Part shown: positions 17,069 through 24,965 of the stretch, in pieces
How the letters are laid out: the number at the start of each line of letters is the position of its first letter
How positions within the stretch are numbered: the stretch's first letter is position 1
From: Chryseobacterium lathyri
GTDB lineage: Bacteria > Bacteroidota > Bacteroidia > Flavobacteriales > Weeksellaceae
DNA: 64,000 bases
NCBI RefSeq assembly: GCF_030812195.1
Contig: NZ_JAUSSF010000002.1
Location: forward strand, 1,027,135 to 1,091,134
Direction: 5' to 3'
The notes under the pieces: model-generated
What the model was told of the DNA's origin: nothing
Database searches by the model: none
What the model saw: only the letters and a program-made list of their open reading frames with translations
Program-made: the position numbers and the translations under genes

Positions 17069-18241
17069 TTAATTGTTTTCCGGATTCAGCTTATTTAAGA
17101 AAATAAAGGTTATAATTCCGCAGAGAGCAGACATAGAAGTAGCCAGAATAGCACTTCCGATCACATACTGAAGAAGATTATTCTTGATCAATTGAAAATC
17201 GAGTTCGCTGCTCAAAATATTACTGTCACCATGTACAAAAGGGGATCCTAAAAATAGAGAAGCGGCAATCACTAAAGGAATGAACGGCGGAAGACTAACG
17301 TTGGAGGCTATAAAAGCCAGGACTTTATTCAGCTTAAAAAGAACGGACAGTGAGATGACAAGCAACGTGTGAAATCCCCAGAAAGGAGAAAGTCCTATGA
17401 AAACACCGAGAGCGATTGAGAATGCTTTTGTCCGGTTACTGCCGTCACTTTCCAGGACATCTTCTTTTAAGAACCTTTTAAAGCTTTTTTTTTTGAAATT
17501 ATTCACGAAATTTCTCGGAATAATGTAAAGCAGGGTTATAACCACCAAAATAGTATTCAGGATGCTGATCCGTGTGAAATCTTTGAACGGTCTAAAATGT
17601 GAAACCCGTTCTGCAGGGTCATACAAAACTTTTATCGGGACATTTTTTACGGGAACATGTCTCCAGGCTGTCCTAACGATAATCTCGATCTCGAATTCAA
17701 ATTTCGGCGTATAATATTTTTTCGGAATTCTCAGTAACGGATATAATCTATAGCCGGATTGGGTGTCCTCAAGTTTTATTCCGGTCTCAAACCAGAACCA
17801 GAAATTAGAAAATCTGTTCCCAAAACTGCTTTTTTTAGGAATTCCGTCCTGTGACATGTTGCGGTTGCCAATCAGAAGTACATCCTTATCTTCTTTAAGC
17901 AGAGCTTCTACAAATACAGGAATATCATCCGGATAATGCTGCCCGTCAGAATCAATGGTGATGGCATAATGATAGCCCAGTTCCTTCGCTTTTCTGAAGC
18001 CTGTTTTAAGCCCATTTCCCTTGCCTTTGTTCTCAGGCAGTGAGATTACCACTATATGAGGATATTGTGTTAATATTTGTGAAGTAGAATCTGTAGAACC
18101 GTCATTAACTGCAATAATACTTCCGGTATAGTGCAAGACACCGTCTATCACTCTTTTCAGAGTTTTCTCATTATTGTAGGTAGGTATTAAAATGCAGATC
18201 TTCTTTTCAGAAATTACATTTTGTACTTCAGGAAGGGTCAT
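17069..18241 (-). CDS. GT2 glycosyltransferase fused to DUF2062 membrane domain
   Basis: The N-terminal 230 residues are a GT-A fold transferase: ILIPTYNNEKTL, AVNDGSTD at 44-51, and DSDGQH at 97-102, which carries the metal-binding Asp. The C-terminal part is a DUF2062 domain with membrane helices (GVFIGLSPFWGFHT and NVSLPPFIPLVIAAS). The fold is that of dolichyl-phosphate-sugar synthase-like enzymes. Aryl polyene clusters commonly contain such a GT2, although free flexirubins are not glycosylated, so a lipid carrier or anchoring role is possible (inference). It is the last gene of the long leftward operon and runs into a convergent gap of 13 bases with no visible terminator. Confidence 0.88.
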   Translation of the reverse strand: MTLPEVQNVISEKKICILIPTYNNEKTLKRVIDGVLHYTGSIIAVNDGSTDSTSQILTQYPHIVVISLPENKGKGNGLKTGFRKAKELGYHYAITIDSDGQHYPDDIPVFVEALLKEDKDVLLIGNRNMSQDGIPKKSSFGNRFSNFWFWFETGIKLEDTQSGYRLYPLLRIPKKYYTPKFEFEIEIIVRTAWRHVPVKNVPIKVLYDPAERVSHFRPFKDFTRISILNTILVVITLLYIIPRNFVNNFKKKSFKRFLKEDVLESDGSNRTKAFSIALGVFIGLSPFWGFHTLLVISLSVLFKLNKVLAFIASNVSLPPFIPLVIAASLFLGSPFVHGDSNILSSELDFQLIKNNLLQYVIGSAILATSMSALCGIITFIFLNKLNPENN

Positions 18242-18245
18242 TTTT

Positions 18246-18722
18246 TTATTTTATAGTAGCTCTTTCAGTATCTGTAAAGGATTTAGATTGCATCGCAAAC
18301 TTTTTTACATAACTTTTCAGAGTTGCGTTCTGCTTACTGTAATTATTGATAAGGAATGTTTTATCTTCTTTCATGCTGCTTCTGTATCCTACTATTTTTG
18401 GAATATTCTCCTGCACACTCAGCCTGATCAGTCGAAGTTCTATATTATTCGGGTTACTTTTGATAATGCTTTCAAGGCTGGTAGCTCCACTTTTTACAAG
18501 AGCCTTCCTGTTGTTCTTGGTAACCTTTGCTTCCATAATCTTTGCTGCGGCTTTATAACCACTGGTTATAGCGTCCGAACCAGATTGTTTTTCTGCAAGA
18601 TGAATGAATGCTTCTGTATTGGCATTAGATTGATTCGCTTTTGCGTAGCTGCTTCTCAGGTTTTCTAAATCACTTTGAAAGAAAAAAATAAAAGCGGTTA
18701 TGAGGGAGAGAAAAAGTTTCAT
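18246..18722 (-). CDS. small exported protein, unknown function
   Basis: A 158-residue protein with an N-terminal hydrophobic signal (MKLFLSLITAFIFFFQ). The rest is helical and TPR-like in spacing (SATSLESIIKSNPNNIELRLIRL-type pattern, in part), rich in Lys, Ser and Asn. It overlaps the dehydratase upstream by four bases (ATGA) and precedes the GT2 by four, so it is firmly inside the operon. I do not recognise a named family. A scaffolding role in the periplasm would suit the helical repeats but is not shown. Confidence 0.75.
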   Translation of the reverse strand: MKLFLSLITAFIFFFQSDLENLRSSYAKANQSNANTEAFIHLAEKQSGSDAITSGYKAAAKIMEAKVTKNNRKALVKSGATSLESIIKSNPNNIELRLIRLSVQENIPKIVGYRSSMKEDKTFLINNYSKQNATLKSYVKKFAMQSKSFTDTERATIK

Positions 18723-19099
18723 GAAAGTATTTTTTTATAGCTTACAGACATTTTTAATGCAATAGTCTCGCCAAAAGAGGTTGTATTTTTTACTTTAACA
18801 TCTTCTTCATTTTCAGTAATATCCAGCTGAAGCTTCAGGTCCGGTGTTTCAAAAGGATTGATAATAGCCATGAACTTTACATTTGAAGCTGTTTTCAGAA
18901 ATAGCTTGGAGCCGGTGAATTCTTCCGTCAGCTCTTTTACGATCTGCATCATACAGACACCCGGTGTTACCGGATTACCCGGAAAATGGCCTTTAAAAAT
19001 ATCATGATCTTTATTCAGGTGAATATAAGCCGTAAAACTTCCGTTTTCTGCTTTTTCATAAGATTCTAAAGTGTAAAAGTCTGTAAGAATGGTCTGCAT
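18719..19099 (-). CDS. FabZ-like 3-hydroxyacyl-ACP dehydratase with altered catalytic residue
   Basis: A 126-residue hotdog protein. The FabZ signature is plain: GHFPGNPVTPGVCMM with catalytic His38. The Glu that normally follows (PGVxxxE) is Gln52 here, so the usual His-Glu pair is incomplete. Dehydration may still be possible, or a partner subunit may supply the acid; the locus has two further hotdog proteins at 33646 and 34095. In pathway terms it would create the double bonds of the polyene. It sits between an outer-membrane protein gene and a small exported protein gene in the leftward operon. Confidence 0.85.
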   Translation of the reverse strand: MQTILTDFYTLESYEKAENGSFTAYIHLNKDHDIFKGHFPGNPVTPGVCMMQIVKELTEEFTGSKLFLKTASNVKFMAIINPFETPDLKLQLDITENEEDVKVKNTTSFGETIALKMSVSYKKILS

Positions 19100-19103
19100 G
19101 ATC

Positions 19104-19706
19104 TTATTTTTTCAGATTAAATGTATAATAAAGCCCTGTCTGGAAAACAACATTAGAGTGATTTCTGTTATAGCTGTCTACAGGAATAAAGCCTTTTTTT
19201 ATCCTGGCTTCGATGCCAAAGTTTTTAGTGATGTCGTAGCCCAAACCGGCAGTAATTCCCAGGTCGATCTCATTTTCAGGGTCAAAATTCTTTTTGTCTA
19301 CTACAAATTCCAAAGTTGGCCCAACATGTACATTGAACTGATTGAAATAGAATTTATTGATAAGCTGCAATCCCAGATAAGATACAGAAAGCGTTTTTCC
19401 GTCCCAGTTATTAACGTTCGTACTTATTTTTGCTCCCTGTCTGGAATAGTTGATCTCCGGCTGCAAAGCATAAAATTTTGCAAGACGGATGTTCCCTATA
19501 AATCCGATATAAAAATCTGTTTTCGTTTTATAATCCAGATAAGGCTCTGCAGCATTGGGAAATTCTTCCAGATAATAATAGTTAAATTCTTCACTGTTCG
19601 AAAAATGAGAGAAATTGGCTCCTGCTCTGATTCCCGGTGTAAAAGTTACCTGCGCAAAAGACAGGCTTGAAATTAAGGCTGCGACTAAGAATAGAAGCTT
19701 TTTCAT
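19104..19706 (-). CDS. PorT-like outer-membrane beta-barrel protein
   Basis: A 200-residue protein with signal peptide MKKLLFLVAALISSLSFAQ, then alternating strands with aromatic girdle residues (GIRAGANFSHFS, LGLQLINKFYFNQF, GLGYDITKNFGIEARIKKGF). It ends in a C-terminal aromatic-containing strand FQTGLYYTFNLKK, the normal outer-membrane insertion signal. Such barrels of about 200 residues are abundant in Bacteroidota. Its place between lipoprotein and dehydratase genes suggests a part in housing or moving the pigment in the outer membrane (inference). Confidence 0.82.
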   Translation of the reverse strand: MKKLLFLVAALISSLSFAQVTFTPGIRAGANFSHFSNSEEFNYYYLEEFPNAAEPYLDYKTKTDFYIGFIGNIRLAKFYALQPEINYSRQGAKISTNVNNWDGKTLSVSYLGLQLINKFYFNQFNVHVGPTLEFVVDKKNFDPENEIDLGITAGLGYDITKNFGIEARIKKGFIPVDSYNRNHSNVVFQTGLYYTFNLKK

Positions 19707-19707
19707 G

Positions 19708-20349
19708 TTAATTCTGTTCGGTTTCGGTTATTTGAATTAGTTTTATATTGATCTTAAAATCCTTATGCTGGAGGTTTAAGCTATCCGCGAAGATATGTTT
19801 TTTTGCCTCAAAAGTAAAATCAATTTTTTCCTTATTATTTTTTGTGTAGACGATTTCTTTTAACAGCCCGTTTTCTTTATTGAAAAACAGATAATAGGTT
19901 TTATTGCCGGCTTTTGACGAATAAATTTTAGAATTGCTGTTTTCAAACGATTCATTCACAGGGTATTGTTTTTTCAGCAACTCCCGGAAGTCATTTTCTA
20001 AAAAATTAATAACGATCTTTTTGTCCAGGTCCGGGAGAACGTAATTCAGTTTAAAATCATTTTCGGAGATCTCAAAATCAATTAATTTATTCCCAAAATC
20101 CGAGGTCATAGCTACACGATGGGTCGTTTCATTAAGCTTTTTAATGATCAGAATACCGCTTACATGATTTTTATAAATATCCATCTGACATTTATAAACA
20201 TAGTCTTCACCGGAAGAAAAATATAAATTTTCAACTGTTTTTTCAGAATCCTGAACCGGTTTTACGTCTGTAAGTTTGTAGCTTTTGCAGGAAATAAACA
20301 GCAAAACAAACAGACTATAAACTAAACTCTGAAGCTGCAATCGCTGCAT
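19708..20349 (-). CDS. lipoprotein of the pigment operon, unknown function
   Basis: Best start is the ATG at 20349 (213 residues), giving a short signal helix and the lipobox FISC. An ATG 24 bases earlier would also work. Both overlap the LolA-like gene (by 35 or 59 bases). The mature part is mixed alpha/beta with many Lys, and strands like KTYYLFFNKENGLLKEIVY suggest a LolA/LolB-like half barrel. I cannot name the family from motifs. Its location directly after a LolA-like gene would fit a LolB-type receptor for a lipid-like cargo; this is inference. Confidence 0.75.
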   Translation of the reverse strand: MQRLQLQSLVYSLFVLLFISCKSYKLTDVKPVQDSEKTVENLYFSSGEDYVYKCQMDIYKNHVSGILIIKKLNETTHRVAMTSDFGNKLIDFEISENDFKLNYVLPDLDKKIVINFLENDFRELLKKQYPVNESFENSNSKIYSSKAGNKTYYLFFNKENGLLKEIVYTKNNKEKIDFTFEAKKHIFADSLNLQHKDFKINIKLIQITETEQN

Positions 20350-20941
20350 TGATCTTGGTATTTTTGAAAACAATATTAGTGGTGTCCCCCGATGCTTCCG
20401 TCATATTAACCTGTGAAACTGTAGACTGATTCTTTGGAAAATGCAGTTCGATCTGTTTGATATATTTCAACAACTGAGCAGATTTCGGGGTGAATTTTGC
20501 TACGTTGAAATTTCCGTTTTTGTAATAGGAAACAGCAAATTCAGGATCGCTGAACATTTTCCCATTCGAGCTTCCTACAATTAGCTTATTGATCTTTTCA
20601 AATGTCTTACTCTTGGCATCGACAGACGATTTTTTCCCCTGATCGTTGATGAAAATTTTATTGTCCTTAAAAACAACTCCGTACTGGTAAGGTTTTGTGT
20701 ATTTCCAGCTCAACATATTCGGGGTTTTCAACGACATTTTGCCGTAGGTGACAATATTTTTATCCAGAAAATCCATTTTTTTGGTTTGGGTGAAATCACT
20801 TTGCATTGTTTTGATTTGCTGGGTTTCAGAAGAAACTTTGGTGACAAATGCTTTTGCTTCCCCTGCTGACATTGCTGTCATCTGTGCAGAAATGAAGCTG
20901 GAAACTAATAAAAATGCTCCAAAAGCAATATTTTTAATCAT
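20315..20941 (-). CDS. LolA-like periplasmic carrier
   Basis: A 208-residue exported protein (signal MIKNIAFGAFLLVSSFISAQ) of the LolA fold. Typical elements are QSDFTQTKKMDFLDKNIVTYGKM, then PNMLSWKYTKPYQYGVVFKDN, the strand pattern of the LolA half barrel. LolA-type proteins ferry hydrophobic cargo across the periplasm. Aryl polyene clusters nearly always carry one, so the cargo here is probably the finished pigment or its anchor rather than lipoproteins. Its start lies one base from the stop of the deacetylase gene. Confidence 0.87.
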   Translation of the reverse strand: MIKNIAFGAFLLVSSFISAQMTAMSAGEAKAFVTKVSSETQQIKTMQSDFTQTKKMDFLDKNIVTYGKMSLKTPNMLSWKYTKPYQYGVVFKDNKIFINDQGKKSSVDAKSKTFEKINKLIVGSSNGKMFSDPEFAVSYYKNGNFNVAKFTPKSAQLLKYIKQIELHFPKNQSTVSQVNMTEASGDTTNIVFKNTKINAAIAASEFSL

Positions 20942-20942
20942 T

Positions 20943-21689
20943 TTACTTTGATTTTGTAATTGAATCGACCGTAAATGTCGAATATTTTTTATTCCTCAAA
21001 AATAACAATAAATCTGCCAATACATGATAAGTCTTTTCTGAAGTGTCATGAAGCAGAATAATACTTCCTTTCTTCAGGCTTTTTGTTATTCTTTTAAAAA
21101 TTTTCTTCTCATCGTCTGTCACTGTATCCAGTGAACGGATATTCCAGCCGATGCTTTTTTTATGGGTTCTTTTAATAGCTTTGGCAATACTCGGATTGGT
21201 AACGCCGAAAGGAGGCCGGTATAAATCAGTTTTTATATGGCCTGCTTTTGCCATTATCTCATCACATTTCTCAATTTCCGCTGTCATTTTTGAAGCAGAT
21301 AAGAAACCTGTATTGTTCGAATGGGAAAAGGTGTGATTTCCAACGGTATGGCCTTCAGCAATAATTCTTTGAAATATTTCAGGATATTTTTCAATCTGTT
21401 TTCCTATGCAGAAGAAGGTAGCCTTTATCTGATGTTCTTTAAGCAGATCTAAAAACTGAGGGGTAAATTCAGTTGGTCCGTCATCAAAAGTCAGGGCAAC
21501 TTCGTTGATTTTCGTTCTTTTATGAGTAATGCTGTTGACAAAGTATCCCAGTCTTATATCAAAAGATCCCCATACAACAACTGCGGAAAAGGCCAGAAAA
21601 CAAGCGATATAAACCCAAAAGCTTCCGTGAAATGCATAAATGAACGCATTGCAGAAAAGATAAAATAGAATGAATGGGTAGTGTTTCAT
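20943..21689 (-). CDS. membrane-anchored polysaccharide deacetylase (NodB family)
   Basis: A 248-residue protein with two N-terminal hydrophobic helices, then a NodB homology domain. The metal and catalytic residues are visible: TFDDGP at 67-72, HTFSH at 119-123 (two metal-binding His), RPPFG later, and a C-terminal LLHD. These enzymes remove N- or O-acetyl groups from sugars with a divalent metal. In this operon the substrate may be a non-sugar ester or amide; family members in flexirubin loci have no demonstrated substrate that I know of. Confidence 0.88.
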   Translation of the reverse strand: MKHYPFILFYLFCNAFIYAFHGSFWVYIACFLAFSAVVVWGSFDIRLGYFVNSITHKRTKINEVALTFDDGPTEFTPQFLDLLKEHQIKATFFCIGKQIEKYPEIFQRIIAEGHTVGNHTFSHSNNTGFLSASKMTAEIEKCDEIMAKAGHIKTDLYRPPFGVTNPSIAKAIKRTHKKSIGWNIRSLDTVTDDEKKIFKRITKSLKKGSIILLHDTSEKTYHVLADLLLFLRNKKYSTFTVDSITKSK

Positions 21690-21746
21690 CTTCTGTTATT
21701 TTGAGTTTTTACTACATAAGCAAATGTACAAATTCGCTCCTTCTCT

Positions 21747-22808
21747 TTAAGCTCTTTCCAATAATGTAAGATTATGATCGCTTCCAGCCAGATGATTATA
21801 AAGAAGAATATTTCTGATTTCTGCTTTCTTCTCCGGATTGATCCTCATCACTCCCGGAATCTGCTGCTCTTTCAGAATATGGCAAGCCATAAATGTCGAA
21901 AAACCGCTGGCTGTATTGAATTCCCCACTTAAATGCTTATAATACAGCAAAGCAGAATTTTGAAATACATCCATTGCTTTTGCATAGTACACATCAGATG
22001 CTGCATCGCTGCTAAAACCTAAGATCACGACATCAATGTCTTCATGTTTTACATTGTTTTTGGTCAAGAAATTTGCTATAAAAGATGGTACTTCTTCTAT
22101 GTCTAATCTGTTGATAATCTGAATATCTTTGAGTTTAGCATAGGAATTTTCAGTCTTCTCTTTTCCTAAAACAAAAAAGGCAGCACCTTCACCCCAGATC
22201 ACTCCATCCGTCTCTGAATGTAGATAATCAGCAGGAAGATCTTCTTCTTTTTTTATGGTATTGTTAAGACAGTAAAGCTCCATAGTTCTGTTAGTCTGCT
22301 CATCAGCAGCTCCTACAAGTATATTGTCAGCTTCTCCGTCATTGATCTGAAGCTTGGCATCCAGGAATGAAAATTCCAATGATGAAGAGGTATTGACATA
22401 CGTGAAATTGTACGCATGGCATTGAAGTCCCAGGGCAATCTGCCCTGCAACGGTATTATGAGTTGATTGAATAAAAAATGTTGGAGTAAGAAACTCTTCC
22501 TTATTATCAATCACATTTTTAAGAAATTTTTCGGAATCCTGCGAACAGCCCATTCCCGTTCCTACAATAATAGCATCCGGCTGTTCAATTCCGGCTTCTT
22601 TTAAAGCATGATGTGAAGCTACGGAACTCATTTTTACGGTTTTAGACATTCTTCTGCTCATTGCAGGCGGAATGAATTCCTTATAATTAGGCTCTACTGC
22701 TTTTAAAATCTGAGCAGACTGGTCAGCCTTAAGATCCTGGAAGAAATTTTCTTTTAATGTGTCCTGTACTGAAATACAGGATGCACTGTTGATGTATACT
22801 GCACTCAT
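21747..22808 (-). CDS. ketosynthase homologue without active-site Cys (chain-length-factor-like)
   Basis: A 353-residue thiolase-fold protein related to FabF. The segment aligned with the catalytic TACSSA block reads YVNTSSSLEF, placing Ser141 where the nucleophilic Cys should be. The His motifs are also degenerate. The gene overlaps the active ketosynthase upstream by four bases (ATGA), the arrangement of KS/CLF pairs in type II PKS. Aryl polyene synthesis uses such a heterodimer (ApeO/ApeC). It therefore probably shapes the chain-length pocket rather than condensing. It is the gene most likely to set polyene length here. Confidence 0.85.
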   Translation of the reverse strand: MSAVYINSASCISVQDTLKENFFQDLKADQSAQILKAVEPNYKEFIPPAMSRRMSKTVKMSSVASHHALKEAGIEQPDAIIVGTGMGCSQDSEKFLKNVIDNKEEFLTPTFFIQSTHNTVAGQIALGLQCHAYNFTYVNTSSSLEFSFLDAKLQINDGEADNILVGAADEQTNRTMELYCLNNTIKKEEDLPADYLHSETDGVIWGEGAAFFVLGKEKTENSYAKLKDIQIINRLDIEEVPSFIANFLTKNNVKHEDIDVVILGFSSDAASDVYYAKAMDVFQNSALLYYKHLSGEFNTASGFSTFMACHILKEQQIPGVMRINPEKKAEIRNILLYNHLAGSDHNLTLLERA

Positions 22809-24004
22809 GATTTTGAGAAAATTAAAGTAGAACAGTTACCACCAAATCCGAATGAATTGGAAAGAACATGGTTGATGTTTTTCTCTTTCAATTCTGTAAC
22901 CGGAGTTAAATCAAATTCTGCCATTTTCGTTTTGAAATTAAGATTCGGGAAAATGACACCGTACTGTATCGCCAAAATAGAGAATACCGATTCAATTCCT
23001 GCTGCTGCTGCCAGAGTATGTCCTGTAAAAGCTTTGGTAGAACTGAATTCAGGTACCTGACCGTCGCCAAATATTCTGATCATAGCAATTCCTTCCGATA
23101 AATCATTATTAGGAGTGGCTGTTCCGTGAACATTGATATAATCTATCTCTTCCTTTGCTAACCCGGATATTTTAAATGCCTGTTGCATGGCCAGAAAAGC
23201 GCCTTGTCCGTTTTCTGATGATGCAGTTTGATGATGGGCATCATTGGCATTTCCGTAGCCTGAAAGATAAGCCAGCACTTTTTTGTTTTCTTTTTTTACC
23301 ACCTCATCAGATTCAAGAACGATAAAAGCAGCTGCCTCACCAAGATTCAGACCTTTTCTATCATTATCAAAAGGAGTATTGTAAGAATCTGTGAGAATCA
23401 TCAGGGTATTGAATCCGTTCAACGTAAACTTTGAAAGAGAATCTGTTCCTCCAACGATGACGCGGTCCAGAACCCCGTTTTTTATGAGTTTTGCTCCCAT
23501 CATAATCGCATTGGCGGCTGAAGAGCATGCTGTACTGATGGTGGAAACCATGCCTTTTAAACCGAGATAATCCGCGATAGCTAATGAGGAATTACCTGCA
23601 TCATGAGCATCGATATATTTTTGCTTTTCAGGAAAGTTTTCGTAAGAGTAGAAATACCTTTCAGTAATATCCATTCCGGCTACACTGGTGGAAGAGATCA
23701 ACCCGGTTTTATATTCATTAATATCTGAAATTCCGGCAGATTCTACGGCTTCTTTTGCGGCAATCATTCCTAATAAAGAAGTTCTTGTTACATTATTGTC
23801 CTCAGGCAGCTGAAGTTTTCGGACAAGCTCTTCATTAGACCATTTTATTTCGCCCGTTTTTATAGATCCGGCATGGCGGGTTTCAAACATTTCAATGTCT
23901 GAAATTCCGTGTTTTCCGGATTTTAACGAAATAAAATTTTCCTCCACATTGTTTCCGATGGAGGAAATGATGCCCATTCCTGTTATGGCAATTTTTCGAC
24001 TCAT
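22805..24004 (-). CDS. beta-ketoacyl-ACP synthase, active partner of the KS/CLF pair
   Basis: A 399-residue FabF-like condensing enzyme with complete triad: Cys160 in TISTACSSAANAIM, His in NVHGTATPNNDLSEG and His in STKAFTGHTLAAAAG, ending VLSNSFGFGGNCSTLIF. It is translationally coupled (four-base overlap) to the Cys-less homologue and separated from ACP 2 by repeat copy C. It should perform the repeated malonyl extensions that build the polyene, as ApeO does. Confidence 0.92.
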   Translation of the reverse strand: MSRKIAITGMGIISSIGNNVEENFISLKSGKHGISDIEMFETRHAGSIKTGEIKWSNEELVRKLQLPEDNNVTRTSLLGMIAAKEAVESAGISDINEYKTGLISSTSVAGMDITERYFYSYENFPEKQKYIDAHDAGNSSLAIADYLGLKGMVSTISTACSSAANAIMMGAKLIKNGVLDRVIVGGTDSLSKFTLNGFNTLMILTDSYNTPFDNDRKGLNLGEAAAFIVLESDEVVKKENKKVLAYLSGYGNANDAHHQTASSENGQGAFLAMQQAFKISGLAKEEIDYINVHGTATPNNDLSEGIAMIRIFGDGQVPEFSSTKAFTGHTLAAAAGIESVFSILAIQYGVIFPNLNFKTKMAEFDLTPVTELKEKNINHVLSNSFGFGGNCSTLIFSKS

Positions 24005-24014
24005 TTTATTGTAT

Positions 24015-24080
24015 AATGTAACAATATATCAATCTAACAGTTTACCAATCATTGTTACACTGTTAGATTGATATATTGAA
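24015..24080. repeat. intergenic inverted repeat, copy C
   Basis: A 19-bp perfect stem, CAATATATCAATCTAACAG at 24022-24040 with its complement at 24060-24078, preceded by AATGTAA. The loop itself contains further TGTTACA units. It lies between the ketosynthase and ACP 2 genes and belongs to the same family as copies A, B and D. Confidence 0.82.
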
Positions 24081-24084
24081 TAAA

Positions 24085-24342
24085 TTATTTCGTTCTGTTC
24101 TCTTCAATGAATGCAGCCATTGTATCGATAGACTGGAAAATTTCCTTTCCTTTTTTAGGATCGGCCAATTTGATCCCATAATCTTTATCAAGAAGAACAA
24201 TCAGTTCCAGAGCATCGATAGAATCAAGGCCCAGACCTCCTCCGAATAACGGATCCGTATCTTTGATCTCTTCTACAGAAACATCTTCGAGGTTAAGGAC
24301 TTCAATGATTTTGTGTTTCAATTCTGTTTTTAAGTTTTCCAT
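24085..24342 (-). CDS. acyl carrier protein 2 of the pigment locus
   Basis: An 85-residue ACP with Ser41 in GGLGLDSIDALELIV as the phosphopantetheine site. It is acidic and helical, of normal ACP length. It is placed between the KS/CLF pair and the half-ketosynthase gene, bracketed by repeats C and D. It is the likely carrier of the polyene chain, while ACP 1 may serve another chain or the starter (inference). Confidence 0.93.
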   Translation of the reverse strand: MENLKTELKHKIIEVLNLEDVSVEEIKDTDPLFGGGLGLDSIDALELIVLLDKDYGIKLADPKKGKEIFQSIDTMAAFIEENRTK

Positions 24343-24357
24343 AATTATTTAAATTTA

Positions 24358-24413
24358 CCAATGTATCAGTTTATCAATAATTGTTACATTGCTACACTGT
24401 TATATTGTTACAT
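24358..24413. repeat. intergenic inverted repeat, copy D (shorter)
   Basis: A reduced form of the family: AATGTATCAGTTTATCAAT pairs imperfectly with part of ATTGTTACATTGCTACACTG. It lies just upstream of the ACP 2 start and ends two bases before the stop codon of the half-ketosynthase gene. Confidence 0.7.
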
Positions 24414-24415
24414 TT

Positions 24416-24964
24416 TTATAAGGTTAGCAAATATACAAAAGCTTTATAATTTTCCTGATAAAGTTCTGTCCAGCCGCAGAGAACTTTTTCTGCTTTTCCG
24501 GACAGCAGGATTTGTTCTGCATAGTTGTTTAAAAATGTCTCGTCAAATTCATCCAAAACGAAAAAGGCATTTTCGGTCTGCATTTTATGTTTAATGCTGA
24601 TTTCACCTACGCATATGTTAGGAAGCGTATAAACGAATACAGCGGGACTCGGGAAATAATTTTCCTGGGAATTGATGCTTTCCTGGTATTTAAAATCGGT
24701 ATCCAGGCTTGACGACCTGTTGGCAAGAACCACTGCTGTTCTGCTGTGATCATCATCTTTTAAAATCATTTCCGCGGCAAGAAAGGCAAGCTTACTCAGA
24801 TTATCCATCTTGTGAAACTTAGGGTAGCTAAGCTCCATGCTTTTATAGGCTTCTTTGGCAAAGTCATGAAAAGTTTCGCTCTGGCTTTCAAAAACAAGGT
24901 TTCCGTTAACGGTTATTTTTGAATGTTCTATGGTACAGCTGTCAGTTTTCTTCATCATTTTCAT
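24416..24964 (-). CDS. half-length ketosynthase-like protein
   Basis: A 182-residue protein resembling only the N-terminal half of a thiolase-fold ketosynthase. [15 protein letters not shown] matches the strand and loop that precede the acyl pocket, and [19 protein letters not shown] matches the block before the nucleophile elbow. The chain ends shortly after the place where the Cys would come, and there is no Cys or His motif. The start could be any of the Met at positions 1, 3 or 4. It is one base away from the full ketosynthase gene upstream, and the frame is intact, so it is a maintained small protein and not obvious debris. Confidence 0.75.
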   Translation of the reverse strand: MKMMKKTDSCTIEHSKITVNGNLVFESQSETFHDFAKEAYKSMELSYPKFHKMDNLSKLAFLAAEMILKDDDHSRTAVVLANRSSSLDTDFKYQESINSQENYFPSPAVFVYTLPNICVGEISIKHKMQTENAFFVLDEFDETFLNNYAEQILLSGKAEKVLCGWTELYQENYKAFVYLLTL

Positions 24965-24965
24965 T

